Below, piece by piece: positions 8,248 to 17,192 of a stretch of DNA of 64,000 bases. Made by a program: the position numbers and the translations under genes. The stretch is from JALEFZ01 sp038527485 (lineage in GTDB: Bacteria > Bacteroidota > Bacteroidia > J057): contig JBCBFT010000015.1 in NCBI GenBank assembly GCA_038527485.1, positions 1 through 64,000 of the forward strand, in the 5' to 3' direction. Under the pieces are notes generated by a model that saw nothing but the letters and a program-made list of their open reading frames with translations, did no database searches and had not been told where the DNA came from. Each line of letters begins with the position of its first letter. Positions within the stretch are counted from its first letter, which is position 1.

Positions 8248-8706
8248 ATGACGTATCACATTGAAATCAACGTCCCAGTCAAGGGAAATTATCAGTCAGT
8301 TTTAGCGAAGTTTGAGCGAGAGCTTTTCGAGAAACTCAGTCCTCCAGGAGCATCTGTGGATCTCGTTCGTTTTGACGGCTCTCACAAAGGGGACATCGTT
8401 CACATCCGCTTGAAACTCTTCGGATTGATTCAGCAGGATTGGATCAGTGAGATCACAGAGGAAGGAGATGATGGCCAAATGGCATTCTTTGTGGATCAAG
8501 GTACACAGCTTCCCTTTTTTCTCAGCTATTGGCATCACAAGCACATCGTCCGAAAACTTTCAAATGATAGCTCCGAAATTATAGACGATATTCACTTTCG
8601 GACCCCTTGGTGGTTGCCTGGCTGGCTAATGTATCCTGTGCTGTGGGCCCAGTTTGCCTATCGAAAACCGATCTATCAGAAGTATTTTGGGAAGGTGGGA
8701 GAATGA
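8248..8706 (+). CDS. SRPBCC (START-like) family protein
   Basis: A 152-aa soluble protein without signal peptide. It opens with a beta strand and a short helix (MTYHIEINVPVKGNYQSV), has LVRFDGSHKGDIVHIRL and WISEITEEGDDGQMAFFVDQGTQLPF strands, and a long C-terminal amphipathic helix (WWLPGWLMYPVLWAQFAYRK). This is the helix-grip layout of the SRPBCC/polyketide cyclase-like superfamily, which binds hydrophobic ligands; many Bacteroidota relatives are annotated only as SRPBCC proteins. The ligand is unknown. It is convergent with the secreted NlpC-like gene. Confidence 0.6.
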   Translation: MTYHIEINVPVKGNYQSVLAKFERELFEKLSPPGASVDLVRFDGSHKGDIVHIRLKLFGLIQQDWISEITEEGDDGQMAFFVDQGTQLPFFLSYWHHKHIVRKLSNDSSEIIDDIHFRTPWWLPGWLMYPVLWAQFAYRKPIYQKYFGKVGE

Positions 8707-8724
8707 ATGTAAGAGCTACTCTTT

Positions 8725-9498
8725 TCATTTAGGCAAATGCTCCTCCCATGTATACGCTTGAAACTCCCGCTCATAAAAGCCGCTGGCTTCCCAACTGACC
8801 GTGCGAACATGTGCTTCGAAAGATTGTATCAGGATGTCTGCTGCATTGAGCTTCCCCAAAGGAGGAAGGTCTCTGTAGAGAATGGATACTTGATCATGAA
8901 AATGAATGAGACAGCCCTCAAATAAAGCATCATACGGTATGGGATCTAGATAACGTATAATTCCTCTAGGACCTCCATAAGGAATCTCATGTCCCTGCCT
9001 TCTTTTCCCATAGATTGCCAATTCTGCGCAGTCTACCCCTAACCCTAAATCCGTCAGATGTCCTTTTGTGGGGATGTGCATCGGTCCCAATACAAAAGGT
9101 ACTCCGATCATTTCCTCCAAAATTCCTAAATAGGTATCATCCCGACGGACCTTTATGATATAGAAGCTTGATTCGATGGGATCAACCCATAAGGTATCCT
9201 GGATGATAGAATCGTCAGATACATGTAACCAATACTGGACACCTGATTCACCTACTATCCGAGAAAAGGTGGCGCTCGACACTACTTCCCTTTTACCATA
9301 TCCAATCCTAAATGGCGCACGTGGCAGAGGCTCATAAAAAGTATCCAGAGGTACATATCGAACCCAAATTCCAGGCTGATCCATGGATAAATGGAAAGAG
9401 TCGCCCTTCGAGATCAAGATATTTCCCCTCCATTTCTGAGCACTCAAGTCAATCGACCAGAGAGCAAGGATCAATAGAAGGAGCCTACTACCAATCAT
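8725..9498 (-). CDS. secreted NlpC/P60-like cysteine peptidase-fold protein
   Basis: A 257-aa exported protein: start taken at the ATG giving the signal peptide MIGSRLLLLILALWSIDLSAQ. The middle contains GVDCAELAIYGKRRQG, which resembles the catalytic Cys motif of NlpC/P60 enzymes, and further on GCLIHFHDQVSILYRD supplies a candidate catalytic His. A papain-like hydrolase acting on peptidoglycan or peptide bonds is therefore possible, but the sequence is divergent and the family is not recognised with certainty. The gene overlaps the 3' end of the upstream NADase-type glycan-binding protein gene by 11 nt, so both are translated from one message and probably act together in the periplasm or outside the cell. 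Confidence 0.5.
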   Translation of the reverse strand: MIGSRLLLLILALWSIDLSAQKWRGNILISKGDSFHLSMDQPGIWVRYVPLDTFYEPLPRAPFRIGYGKREVVSSATFSRIVGESGVQYWLHVSDDSIIQDTLWVDPIESSFYIIKVRRDDTYLGILEEMIGVPFVLGPMHIPTKGHLTDLGLGVDCAELAIYGKRRQGHEIPYGGPRGIIRYLDPIPYDALFEGCLIHFHDQVSILYRDLPPLGKLNAADILIQSFEAHVRTVSWEASGFYEREFQAYTWEEHLPK

Positions 9499-10792
9499 TT
9501 TCCAAGAGAAGTACCTCCGAAATACATGTATCATCATATTTTGTTCCTGGATAGACAGCCGTAATGGTCAGCCGTATCTTCGAGATGTTCCAGTCTCCGA
9601 CATCTCCTATATCCATGATCGGCTGTGCCAAGGCAGCGATATTGTCCCCCATCAGAGTCTGATAGCGTCGATCCTGAAGGGAAATCTCCTCCATTTCTCT
9701 CCATTCTCCCTTCCCTTTCTCTCCTATGTATACCGCTACCTTGATCTTTTGGGGGCGCGCATTTTCTTCATAGGCTTTCTGGCTTTTGGTGTAGCCAGGC
9801 AGGATGAAAATCGCACGAATATCTTTAGGAAAGGAAAGTGTGATTTCGATCGACTCTCCTACACCCAAGCCTGAGGCTCCTTCTACCCAAGCCGTTTCCA
9901 TGTTGCCATCGATCAAGTTCTTAGGACCGTATGTTGCTTCGGGCGAAAGGGAGGAGCTAGCAGAAATATCGTCATAAGCCCAAGCAGAGAGCTTCTTGCG
10001 CAGAATCTCTTGTGAGCGAAGCAGCTTACTGGGATTGTATACAATACCAAAGCGCTGTTTCTCATCGATTTTCAGGTCCTCTTGCCCCCAGACGAGCTTG
10101 CCATTTTGCTCAGACCAGACCCCTACACCCGAGAGGGCGATAAGATCTGTAGGCAGATTCAAGCCTGATATCTCCGCTCGGAATCTTCCGATCACTCCAT
10201 TGCCCCAGGCACGAGCAGGACTTAAATCATAGTTAAGCGTACGCATGGAGTAGCTGCGCAGAGAAGACTTGCTATATTCAGCGTCCGAGTAGTAGTTTTT
10301 CAGCTTGTATACTACACGAAGGACATGTGTCCCCGCACGATCAAACTTCATCTTGGAGAAATACCATCTCCTTTTTACAGATATTTCCCGCTCCCCTTGC
10401 CCATAGATAGATTTGAGTACTTCCTTTTTCAACTCAGGCTCCTCCATCGTTTGGGTATTCAATGTCTCATCATTGAGGTACATGAAAAACGATGATACAT
10501 AGTCAGTATGCCAATTGAATCCTCCATTTGCTTCGTCTTCCACATAGTCTACTGGAAAGCCATAATCGACCGTCAAAGGCTCTGCCACTTGCAGGTAATA
10601 GGTCACATCTATCAGGCTTTCACTATCCGAAACATAAATGTGTAGGTGCTCTGTCTCTATACTCACACGAGCTTCCTTCATCATCTGAACTGCCCCAGTA
10701 CTGACCACATCACTCCAATCTACTGGCCCTCCGTTAGCAAAAATCTGCGAAGAACATATAAAGACAGATAGGAAAAATACGATGTTTTTCAT
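9488..10792 (-). CDS. secreted protein with DUF4424-like region and NADase-type glycan-binding domain
   Basis: A 434-aa exported protein (signal peptide about 1-20, ending SQIFA). The upstream in-frame extension to 10879 has no signal sequence character and was rejected. Residues about 30-250 look like a DUF4424-type beta-rich region, with LIDVTYYLQV and VDYGFPVDY. Residues about 275-434 form the NADase-type glycan-binding (discoidin-like) domain, recognised from ISASSSLSPEATYGPKNLIDG, then TAWVEGASGLGVGESI, and a final beta sandwich. Proteins with this domain bind carbohydrate or surface ligands. The gene leads a two-gene unit with the NlpC-like protein. No enzyme motif is seen. Confidence 0.65.
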   Translation of the reverse strand: MKNIVFFLSVFICSSQIFANGGPVDWSDVVSTGAVQMMKEARVSIETEHLHIYVSDSESLIDVTYYLQVAEPLTVDYGFPVDYVEDEANGGFNWHTDYVSSFFMYLNDETLNTQTMEEPELKKEVLKSIYGQGEREISVKRRWYFSKMKFDRAGTHVLRVVYKLKNYYSDAEYSKSSLRSYSMRTLNYDLSPARAWGNGVIGRFRAEISGLNLPTDLIALSGVGVWSEQNGKLVWGQEDLKIDEKQRFGIVYNPSKLLRSQEILRKKLSAWAYDDISASSSLSPEATYGPKNLIDGNMETAWVEGASGLGVGESIEITLSFPKDIRAIFILPGYTKSQKAYEENARPQKIKVAVYIGEKGKGEWREMEEISLQDRRYQTLMGDNIAALAQPIMDIGDVGDWNISKIRLTITAVYPGTKYDDTCISEVLLLENDW

Positions 10793-10915
10793 CTTGTAAA
10801 GGAAATTATGTATCCTAGGCGCAAAATATTCTTGGAAGAGAATCACTTCCTCTAACAAGATAACGCAAATACATTTCAATTACTCGGATTATTGACTTCT
10901 TCTAGCTCCTCTGTC

Positions 10916-11344
10916 ATGAAAATCCTCATCCTCAACGGTCCCAATCTCAACTTGCTAGGTACACGCGAGCCTGACATCTATGGCTCAGAGACATTGGATG
11001 ATATCATCCGACGTGTGGACTGGAGTTTTCGCGACGTGACCATCTCGCACTACCAATCCAATCATGAGGGAGCCCTCGTGGATCGCATTCAGGAGCTCCT
11101 CACAAAACCCGTAGATGGTCTCGTGGTCAACTTTGGAGCATTTACTCATTATAGTTATGCCTTGCACGATGCCCTGCGCATGCTGACCATTCCCAAAGTG
11201 GAAGTTCACATCAGCCATATCTATAGACGAGAAGCCTTTCGGCATCAGTCGGTCACAGCCCCTGCTTGCGACGGGATGATCACAGGGCTGGGCACACACG
11301 GCTACCATCTAGCGGTACAATGGTTGGTCCAGAGACTCAGCTAG
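10916..11344 (+). CDS. aroQ: 3-dehydroquinate dehydratase, type II
   Basis: A 142-aa type II dehydroquinase that converts 3-dehydroquinate to 3-dehydroshikimate in the shikimate pathway, as a dodecamer in the cytoplasm. The start MKILILNGPNLNLLGTREPDIYG contains the phosphate-loop Asn and Arg and the catalytic Tyr. NHEGALVDRIQ, INF/VNFGAFTHYS and VEVHISHIYRREAFRHQS (catalytic His, substrate-binding Arg) follow in the canonical order. The ATG at 10916 was chosen over an upstream alternative because the protein then begins exactly at the family N-terminus. It stands alone, divergent from the secreted-protein unit and convergent with the FAD oxidase gene. Confidence 0.97.
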   Translation: MKILILNGPNLNLLGTREPDIYGSETLDDIIRRVDWSFRDVTISHYQSNHEGALVDRIQELLTKPVDGLVVNFGAFTHYSYALHDALRMLTIPKVEVHISHIYRREAFRHQSVTAPACDGMITGLGTHGYHLAVQWLVQRLS

Positions 11345-11373
11345 GCATTTTTCATGCCTTCATTTTTCAATGT

Positions 11374-12678
11374 TCACGTACGGATTTGCAATCGTTGGGA
11401 TTGGAGGGACTGGATGTTGCCAGCGGGATCTAGTTTCTGGATGATCTCCTGAAAGGCTTCCCATTGAGGATACATCTGCCGAAAGACTTCGGGCTTCATA
11501 CGTGCATCCTTTGTCAGATACAAACGGCCTCCATGATCCAACACGATCCGATCCAACTCATCTAATAAGGGAAAGATGCGAGCCCGAATCGGAATGTCCA
11601 GTGTCAATGTATAACCCGCCATTGGAAAAGACATCAAACCTTCTCCCTCCCCAAACATTTTCAGGACCGATAAAAAGGAGTTCAAATTGTGCTGGTGGAG
11701 AAATCGAAGGACTTGAGGAATACCTGTTTTACCTGCTGCTTTAGGAATGACCAGTTGATACTGGGTGAAGCCATTCTTTCCATAGATCCTGTTCCAATGA
11801 AAGATACTATCCAAAGGATAAAAAAAAGGGAGGTAGGGAATGGTATTGCTTTCTTGACGGGAGAATTGCTTGTGGTAATAGAGAAAATTAAAGGCAGAAA
11901 TGCTCCATTTATTGAGGGTAAAAGAAGGAAGGTCTAGGGGAACGCTGAGAGAGGATTGAGGGGAAATGACCAAGGGATCTGTTCTTGCACAATCTTCTTT
12001 TCGTGTATGCTCTCCCTTCTGCAAGATGCTCCGCCCCATATTTTTGCCGCTGGCGAGGGTATCAATCCAAGCTACACTATATGTCGCTTCCTCAAACTCA
12101 TCGAACAGATCTAAGATCTCCTCAAGATGGCGCGCCTTGATGGAAACCTGATCCACATAGGCCGTCTCAATAGCTTTTAGCTGAATCTTCAACCTCAGGA
12201 TCATTCCCGTCAGCCCCATTCCTCCAAAAGTTGCGTCAAATACTTCTGGGTACTGCGTCGGCGAGCATCTAAGTACGTCCCCCGTTCCTGTCAACAAGTC
12301 AAATTCCAGAATATGCTGGCGAATAGAACCCGCGACATGATGATTTTTGCCATGGACGTCTGAAGCGATTGCCCCACCCAGCGTCACAAACTGCGTACCT
12401 GGTGTCACAGGTGGAAACCAACCTTTTGGAACAAATACTTGCAGGAGTTCCCGATAAGTGACGCCTGATTCGCAGGTGAGGGTACCTGTCTGTGCATCAA
12501 AATCTAGGAAGTGATTCAGATGAAGGTTGCTGACCATGTGGTGGGACAATGCCGAGTCACCGTAGCAGCGTCCCATGCCCCGCGCAATCCAAGAAGAGGT
12601 AGGCGGCGCGTCTTTTAGCCTGTGGATGGGGGCTTCAATCGACGGATATTTTCCCCAGTTGTGAACCCTCTTTGCCAT
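11374..12678 (-). CDS. FAD-binding oxidoreductase, DprE1-like
   Basis: A 434-aa flavoprotein of the VAO/PCMH family. It has the FAD diphosphate-binding ARGMGRCYGDSAL segment (about residue 33), GVTYRELLQVFVPKGWFPPVTPGT, and the GGAIASDVHGKNHHVAGSI stretch, followed by FGGMGLTGMI. The order and the WGKYPS opening resemble decaprenylphosphoryl-beta-D-ribose oxidase (DprE1) and aldonolactone oxidases. In Bacteroidota the substrate is not known; oxidation of a polyprenyl-linked sugar is one possibility. It is the last gene of an operon with the CHAP amidase (6-bp gap) and the FKBP isomerase. No DprE2-like reductase is next to it. Confidence 0.7.
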   Translation of the reverse strand: MAKRVHNWGKYPSIEAPIHRLKDAPPTSSWIARGMGRCYGDSALSHHMVSNLHLNHFLDFDAQTGTLTCESGVTYRELLQVFVPKGWFPPVTPGTQFVTLGGAIASDVHGKNHHVAGSIRQHILEFDLLTGTGDVLRCSPTQYPEVFDATFGGMGLTGMILRLKIQLKAIETAYVDQVSIKARHLEEILDLFDEFEEATYSVAWIDTLASGKNMGRSILQKGEHTRKEDCARTDPLVISPQSSLSVPLDLPSFTLNKWSISAFNFLYYHKQFSRQESNTIPYLPFFYPLDSIFHWNRIYGKNGFTQYQLVIPKAAGKTGIPQVLRFLHQHNLNSFLSVLKMFGEGEGLMSFPMAGYTLTLDIPIRARIFPLLDELDRIVLDHGGRLYLTKDARMKPEVFRQMYPQWEAFQEIIQKLDPAGNIQSLQSQRLQIRT

Positions 12679-12684
12679 ATTGGA

Positions 12685-13230
12685 TCATCTACTTAGCCAA
12701 CCCAAAATCCGTGAAGGATGGAGGTAGTATTGGCATTCGCGTTTCTCTAGCGTCAACTTCTCACGGCTAGGATATTTATTTTGCTGTACAATCTCAATTC
12801 CATCCGCTGATACTTCTGACACGATGGCGACATGCCCGAACTTATTGAACCACCAGCCATCCCACACAACGATATCTCCCACCTGAGGAGGTTGCTCACT
12901 TCCGTTGGGAAACTGCTTGAGGTTGCGACCAGGATTGAGCGTCCCCTCTGCCAGATTCTTATCGAAAAAATCTCGTGCATGCCCCCATGCATTGGGCATT
13001 TTATGCTGGTACCGATCGAGATAGTAGCGCTTAACAAACTCTACGCATTGCCACTGTAAGCCTACATTGTACCCATCGGCTGTCGTATTTCTCCCATGCG
13101 ACTCGGTCAGGCCCCCGTTGGCGTAGACGATCACCCCATCCAAATCATCGATGGCTTCTCCTGGGGTATACGAATTGCACGCACCCAGGAGAAGCATAGA
13201 CATCACGAGGAGTGTCATCCCATTTTTCAT
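12685..13230 (-). CDS. CHAP domain lipoprotein amidase
   Basis: A 181-aa lipoprotein (lipobox LLGAC near residue 18). The CHAP domain fills the rest: catalytic Cys in WQCVEFVKRYY, PQVGDIVVWDGWWFNKFGHVAIVSEV with the catalytic His, and an Asn in IEIVQQNK as the third residue. CHAP enzymes cut peptidoglycan cross-bridges or stem peptides, or glutathionylspermidine in some relatives. It lies between the FKBP gene (2-bp gap upstream) and the FAD oxidase gene (6-bp gap downstream), so all three are one transcript. The envelope location agrees with the lipoprotein FKBP upstream. Confidence 0.88.
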   Translation of the reverse strand: MKNGMTLLVMSMLLLGACNSYTPGEAIDDLDGVIVYANGGLTESHGRNTTADGYNVGLQWQCVEFVKRYYLDRYQHKMPNAWGHARDFFDKNLAEGTLNPGRNLKQFPNGSEQPPQVGDIVVWDGWWFNKFGHVAIVSEVSADGIEIVQQNKYPSREKLTLEKRECQYYLHPSRILGWLSR

Positions 13231-13232
13231 AT

Positions 13233-13961
13233 CTATCGAATGACTTCGACGAGTTCCATTTCAAAAATAAGTGCCATCTCAGGAGGAACGACTTCGCTCC
13301 CAGCGACTCCATGTCCCAAAGTGGCGGGAATGTATACCTTCCACTTGTCTCCTTCTTTCATCATCTGCAAAATCTGTACTTGCCCAGGTAGCAGATCTTC
13401 TACCGTTGCCTCAGCAGGCTCTCCTGTCTGGTAAGTATTGGCGTAGAGGTTCCCATCGATGTCTGTGCCGACATAGTGAAGGAAGATTCGGTCTTCTTGG
13501 GTGGGCGTACGTCCTTCTCCACTTTTCAAGACCTCGTATTGTATCCCTGACCCGAGTGTCACGACACCCTCACGCTGGCCATTGGCTTCGAGAAACTTCT
13601 GCGAGCGCACCTTAGTCGTCGCTGCTGCCAATTGGCGATTGAGGTTCAGCTTGGCTTGAATCTTTTGCTGGTTCCTGCGGGCGTAGCTTTGAATCACTTG
13701 TGCCATCTGGTCACGTGTAAGTTTGACTCCCGTCGAGTCCTGTACAGCTTTAAATCCTATGGCCATAATGGCAGGATCTAGTTCGATGCCCTGCATGCGG
13801 TAGTTATAACCGATATTCATTCCGATGGCATAAGAAAGGCTATCGCTCTCTGTAGTCAATGGGCGATCTGCCAATTCGGGCGAATTACAAGCACTCAGCC
13901 AGCAGACAAGCGCACAAACGCTCATCATCATACCCCACGTAGGGTTCCATTTTCTTCTCAT
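13233..13961 (-). CDS. FKBP-type peptidyl-prolyl isomerase, lipoprotein
   Basis: A Mip/FkpA-like isomerase of about 242 aa that speeds prolyl cis-trans isomerisation in envelope proteins. A lipobox WLSAC ends the signal sequence. An alpha-helical dimerisation domain follows (DSLSYAIGMNIGYNYRMQ, then repeated Gln/Lys-rich helices to about residue 125). The C-terminal FKBP domain has GSGIQYEVLKSGEG, DRIFLHYVGTDIDGN, WKVYIPATLGHG and IFEMELVEV; the usual tyrosine and tryptophan of the pocket are present in part. An earlier ATG at 14006 would add 15 residues; 13961 was preferred because it gives a normal lipoprotein signal. It is the first gene of the three-gene envelope operon. Confidence 0.88.
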   Translation of the reverse strand: MRRKWNPTWGMMMSVCALVCWLSACNSPELADRPLTTESDSLSYAIGMNIGYNYRMQGIELDPAIMAIGFKAVQDSTGVKLTRDQMAQVIQSYARRNQQKIQAKLNLNRQLAAATTKVRSQKFLEANGQREGVVTLGSGIQYEVLKSGEGRTPTQEDRIFLHYVGTDIDGNLYANTYQTGEPAEATVEDLLPGQVQILQMMKEGDKWKVYIPATLGHGVAGSEVVPPEMALIFEMELVEVIR

Positions 13962-14130
13962 AGTCGCTCGTCCGCCACTTCTCATATCCAATTGTAATAG
14001 ATTCATAGTGTTTCAAATAAATAATGGAACTAAATTAGGGCTTAATAAGAGAATTCGAAGAAAATTCCTTAGGAGAATGTGTTTTCTTAGAAAGAAAATA
14101 TAGTTTGCTTTTGTCCCAGCGAGTGAATCT

Positions 14131-15399
14131 ATGACGGCAGAAATCCAAATAACGAAAGAATTGTGGGAGGCAACCAAGGCCTACGCAATCAAATTATTGA
14201 CGGAAGAGCTTCCAGCGAACTACCAATACCATACCTTGAGCCACACCGAACAGGTAGTTGCCATGGTAGAGCAAATCGGTCGTCCTATGGGATTGGATGA
14301 TGATCAGATTCACTTGATCCAAATTGCGGCTTGGCTGCACGATGTAGGTTATGTACGCAAGTACATCGGACATGAGGACGAAAGTCAGAAGATGACACGC
14401 AAGTTTCTCGAGTCTCAAAAGGCAGAAGACAGACTCATAGACCGCGTCATAGAGCTCATCGAAGCCACGAGACTGGACGTGGAGCCTCGCAACACACTGG
14501 AGGCTGTCCTGAAAGACGCAGATCTATCCAATCTGGCTACCGAAGATGCCCTCATCAACTCTGAACTCATTCGTCAGGAATGGAAGACCTTTTGTGATCG
14601 TCAATTTACCGATGAGGAATGGGACAGATTCAATTACCGTTTTTTCAAAGATCACGCCTACTACACCAACTACGCCAAAGAAGTCCTGCAGCCCCAAAAG
14701 AAAGCCAATACAAAAAAGATCAAGAAGGCCATCAAAAAACGGGAGAAGGAAAAAGCCAACGTTGTAGATGTGGCGCTGATGAACCTAGAGATGGAGAAGC
14801 AGGAGAGTCAGATTGATAAACTCCAACGCAAACTCAAGAAGGCCAAAAACATGCGTCCTGATCGTGGCATTGAGACCATGTTTCGTACGACCTATCGCAC
14901 CCATATCAACCTATCAGACTTAGCAGATAGCAAAGCCAATATCCTCCTTTCTATCAATGCCATCGTCATCTCCATCATTTTCACCAATATCTTCGCGAAT
15001 AAAGATTCTAGCGAGTTTATGATCTTGCCAAGCTTCATGCTACTCACCGTTTGCATGATCACCATTGTTTTCGCGATCCTAGCTACACGCCCCAAAGTCA
15101 ACTCGGGTATATTTTCGCGTGAGGACATTCTCCAGCGAAAGACCAACCTCCTCTTCTTTGGAAACTTCCACAAGATGGATCTGGATGACTATATGTGGGG
15201 AATCAATGAAATGATGCATGACGCTGAATATCTGTATGGATCAATGAGTAAGGACATCTACTTCTTGGGAAAAGTCCTTGCAAGAAAATTCCGTCTCCTA
15301 CGCATCGCCTACAACATCTTTATGTATGGTATCGGAGGCAGCCTTGTGATCTTGCTCGGCTCTTACTTCTATTTCGCCTATGTATTGGGGGGGGCATAG
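14131..15399 (+). CDS. HD-domain protein fused to a PycTM (DUF5706) membrane effector domain
   Basis: A 422-aa fusion. Residues 1-190 form an HD phosphohydrolase: the metal ligands are visible in YHTLSHTEQV, AAWLHDVGYV and GHEDESQ, and LKDADLSNL supplies the last Asp. A Lys/Glu-rich coiled coil spans about 190-245. Residues about 250-422 match the Pycsar effector transmembrane domain (PycTM): MFRTTYRTHINLSDLADSK, then two hydrophobic segments (ILLSINAIVISIIFTNIF and a second pair), NLLFFGNFHKMDLDDY, and a final membrane helix. PycTM proteins in Pycsar systems respond to cyclic pyrimidine nucleotides and break the membrane. No cyclase gene lies beside it, so it may be an orphan sensor or a housekeeping relative. 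Confidence 0.85.
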   Translation: MTAEIQITKELWEATKAYAIKLLTEELPANYQYHTLSHTEQVVAMVEQIGRPMGLDDDQIHLIQIAAWLHDVGYVRKYIGHEDESQKMTRKFLESQKAEDRLIDRVIELIEATRLDVEPRNTLEAVLKDADLSNLATEDALINSELIRQEWKTFCDRQFTDEEWDRFNYRFFKDHAYYTNYAKEVLQPQKKANTKKIKKAIKKREKEKANVVDVALMNLEMEKQESQIDKLQRKLKKAKNMRPDRGIETMFRTTYRTHINLSDLADSKANILLSINAIVISIIFTNIFANKDSSEFMILPSFMLLTVCMITIVFAILATRPKVNSGIFSREDILQRKTNLLFFGNFHKMDLDDYMWGINEMMHDAEYLYGSMSKDIYFLGKVLARKFRLLRIAYNIFMYGIGGSLVILLGSYFYFAYVLGGA

Positions 15400-15650
15400 A
15401 AAGTATCCAGATCTGAATAGATGCAAGAAGATGTATTTTATAGGGCACACCGAGAACTCTTTCCTTTTTGATCAGATATTTTCTCTTAGCCTCATCTCTT
15501 AACAAACAACGGACATGTGGAAATTGCAGGTATGCACCAATCTAAAAGGATAGCGAAACATCTGTAGTGAACAAAGGGTCTTTATAATTATCCTTGAAAG
15601 AGTGAGGAGTTGATTATCCTTACTTCCCAAGACTACAATGCGCAAACAAT
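15400..15650. other. intergenic DNA upstream of the serine hydrolase gene
   Basis: No ORF, tRNA or strong hairpin seen. The start of the hydrolase gene is preceded by a weak ribosome-binding context only, as is usual for this phylum. Confidence 0.3.
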
Positions 15651-17192
15651 ATGTTGATTAGAATCATTACTTTTCCTTTCCTTACCCTTTGGCTATTCAT
15701 CCCCGCCTTCACACAAGACTCCACATTCCTCGTCAAACTAGAATCGACGATACAAGAAAGAATAGATGCAGGCGAAATTCCCTCTGTAGCGTTCGCGATC
15801 GCCAAGGATGGTAAGATCGTGTACCAAAATGCATGGGGATGGGCCGATATTGAAAATCAGATTCCAGCTACCCCACATACATCCTACCAGATTGCCTCTA
15901 CTTCTAAATCCATGACAGCTACAGGGATCATGATCCTTGACCACAAAGGAAATATAGATATCCAGGATGAAGCAGAAAAATATATGGGTCCACTCACATT
16001 TGACAATCCTCATAACTTCCAAAAAAAGGTGACGATTCGGCATCTCCTTAATCATACATCAGGACTGGGGACCTATTTTGATATTTATTATGCAGACGAG
16101 TCTCACAAGATGGTCCCCTTCGAGCGTGCCTTCAAGTATTTTGGAACCCTACATCATCCACCAAGCACGATTTCAGAGTATTCCAACTTAGGCTACGGTC
16201 TGCTAGATTATATCATAACCCAAAATAGCGGAAGATCATACAGCCAATTTATGAATGAAGAACTCTTCCAGCCCCTAAGTATGAAACATACCTATGTACA
16301 AGGCTCAGAGGCAACAGGAATCGTAGAAGCTCAAAAATATGACTCAAAATTGAACCCCCTACCTGAAATCAAAAATAACACGTGTGGAGCAGGAAATATC
16401 TTTGCCAGTGTAGAGGATTTGATCAAGTTTGGAAACTTTTACTTGAACCAAACATCAGAAGCCAATGCCATTCTTCCACAAAATAGGCGTTCAGAAATGT
16501 GGGAATATCGAGATCCCAAGGCATTATTTCACTACCACTCTCAAACATACTACGGACTGGGTTGGTATGTCAAACCTGATGACAATGGCTATTATGTAGC
16601 ATGGCATGAAGGAGGTATGATGGGCGCTAGTTCGACCCTTAAAATTATCCCAGACGAACATATCGTGGTAGTCGCCCTCACCAATACCTCTAATAGAAAT
16701 CTCTGTAACTACGTAGTAGATGCCCTGACACGACAGGTGCTGCCAGACTATGATCCAACCCCCCTTAATGAAGCAACAGAGATCGCAGATTATCAACCTT
16801 TTTCAGTAGATACAACATTTTGGGGTAAATGGACTGGAGCGATATCTGTTGATAGCTTGTCCGTACCATTTTCTCTGACATTTAGAAGAGATGGCCGTGC
16901 GACAGTAAATTATCTGGACTACACCTATGCGTCTTACTTTACCCAAAATAATCCTCTCCCTAACCAAGAAGACCTCCTTATGGCCTTGACAAACCAAGGA
17001 TCATTTATAGGTCTTTTTCTTGGGCAACTGCCTCATCCCAAGCTGCGGCGTGAGTTTAGTCACCTCCTTTCACTCAAACTCTTGAAGCAGGGAAATGAAA
17101 TGAGGGGAACAGTTGTAGCGCTAGCAGCCGCCCAAAGGGAGTACTATGCTTATCCACTTCAAATCACCCTCACAAAAGAAGCTCAAAAATAG
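15651..17192 (+). CDS. serine hydrolase of the beta-lactamase/class C penicillin-binding family
   Basis: A 513-aa exported protein (signal peptide about 1-21, ending PAFTQ). The beta-lactamase-like domain covers about residues 25-365 with all three catalytic motifs: STSK (S-x-x-K) near residue 85, YSN near residue 180 and HEGG in place of KTG near residue 325. A C-terminal lipocalin-like beta-domain follows. Enzymes of this group cut esters, D-amino acid peptides or beta-lactams; the substrate here is unknown and antibiotic resistance should not be assumed. Single gene. The HEGG variant is common in the esterase/peptidase branches. Confidence 0.88.
   Translation: MLIRIITFPFLTLWLFIPAFTQDSTFLVKLESTIQERIDAGEIPSVAFAIAKDGKIVYQNAWGWADIENQIPATPHTSYQIASTSKSMTATGIMILDHKGNIDIQDEAEKYMGPLTFDNPHNFQKKVTIRHLLNHTSGLGTYFDIYYADESHKMVPFERAFKYFGTLHHPPSTISEYSNLGYGLLDYIITQNSGRSYSQFMNEELFQPLSMKHTYVQGSEATGIVEAQKYDSKLNPLPEIKNNTCGAGNIFASVEDLIKFGNFYLNQTSEANAILPQNRRSEMWEYRDPKALFHYHSQTYYGLGWYVKPDDNGYYVAWHEGGMMGASSTLKIIPDEHIVVVALTNTSNRNLCNYVVDALTRQVLPDYDPTPLNEATEIADYQPFSVDTTFWGKWTGAISVDSLSVPFSLTFRRDGRATVNYLDYTYASYFTQNNPLPNQEDLLMALTNQGSFIGLFLGQLPHPKLRREFSHLLSLKLLKQGNEMRGTVVALAAAQREYYAYPLQITLTKEAQK

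Noticed and set aside
15651..17192. beta-lactam resistance gene
   Set aside because: Has the S-x-x-K, Y-x-N and HxG-type motifs, but this broad family is mostly esterases and peptidases; nothing points to resistance.
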